Source: CAYQEC01 sp964416425 (GTDB taxonomy: Bacteria > Actinomycetota > Acidimicrobiia > Spongiisociales > UBA5794). Taken from it: 5,509 nucleotides of DNA. The notes under the pieces were generated by a model. That model had not been told where the DNA came from. It was given only the letters and a program-made list of their open reading frames with translations, and did no database searches. The stretch's first letter is position 1. Every line of letters starts with the position of its first letter. Below, piece by piece: positions 5,420 through 5,509 of the stretch. A program made the position numbers and the translations under genes. Location of the stretch: positions 1 to 5,509 of the forward strand of contig CAYQEC010000056.1 in NCBI GenBank assembly GCA_964416425.1, written 5' to 3'.

Positions 5420-5509
5420 CGTCGTAGAACGAGCCGAAGGCGAAGTGATTCGGAGAGGGTCACCCTGCAGTCCCCCACCGCGACCCCCCTCAGCTCGCTC
5501 GCCAGCTTC

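Larger units (their letters stand above)
5296..5497. repeat. Cluster of repetitive extragenic elements with hairpins
   Basis: The stretch upstream of the imu promoter has no credible gene. It contains four perfect short inverted repeats in about 110 bases, bracketed by two copies of ACCCCCCTC(G/A)GCTCG at 5296-5310 and 5483-5497 (14 of 15 bases alike). GTCACCCT also occurs twice (5372-5379, 5459-5466). Frames through it give only Arg/Gly/Pro-rich low-complexity peptides. The make-up fits a REP-like or MITE-remnant intergenic array. It could also include the 3' flank of a gene beyond the right edge. Confidence 0.6.

Noticed and set aside
5230..5478. Minus-strand open frame of 82 codons in the hairpin region
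   Set aside because: The product is Arg/Gly/Pro low-complexity, it is made of the repeats themselves, and it runs through the LexA box and imu promoter.
5296..5497. CRISPR array
   Set aside because: The hairpins differ in sequence and spacing; there is no regular repeat-spacer unit.

Overview
The window comes from a high-GC, Gram-positive-type bacterium, most likely an actinomycete in the broad sense (Actinomycetota). Three things suggest this: the imuA-imuB pair with a C-terminal tail of the actinobacterial ImuB type, a LexA box of the GAAC-N4-GTTC class, and an RHS protein whose N-terminal half closely resembles those of Streptomyces and its relatives. The class cannot be fixed from this window alone; an uncultured acidimicrobial-type lineage is possible but is a guess. 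All recognised genes lie on the minus strand.

Right to left: bases 5261-5509 hold no credible gene. They carry a cluster of perfect short hairpins and a 15-base direct repeat, and look like an array of repetitive extragenic elements. Next comes a promoter with a perfect 24-base LexA palindrome in its spacer (5234-5262). It drives imuA (4572-5210, a RecA-fold accessory protein with degenerate ATPase motifs), which overlaps imuB by 68 bases. imuB (3152-4639) encodes a Y-family polymerase-like protein lacking the usual catalytic acids. Together they form the SOS-inducible mutasome pair that recruits the error-prone polymerase DnaE2 in other bacteria. dnaE2 itself is not in the window.

After a 137-base gap with its own strong sigma-70-type promoter (3067-3095), one reading frame runs unbroken from 3012 off the left edge: 1004 codons with no stop. 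It encodes a secreted RHS/SpvB-type protein, the N-terminal half of what is probably a polymorphic toxin or wall-associated RHS protein. Its most striking property is that two carbohydrate-binding-like domains, a CBM4/9/22-like jelly roll (residues about 390-545) and a CBM6-like domain (about 792-917), appear to be inserted into loops of the otherwise conserved RHS shell. The repeat-rich core and any C-terminal toxin lie beyond the window.

The imu operon and the RHS gene look functionally unrelated. They differ in base composition (hand-counted 60-base samples: 45 G+C in imuB, 34 in the RHS gene) and have separate promoters.
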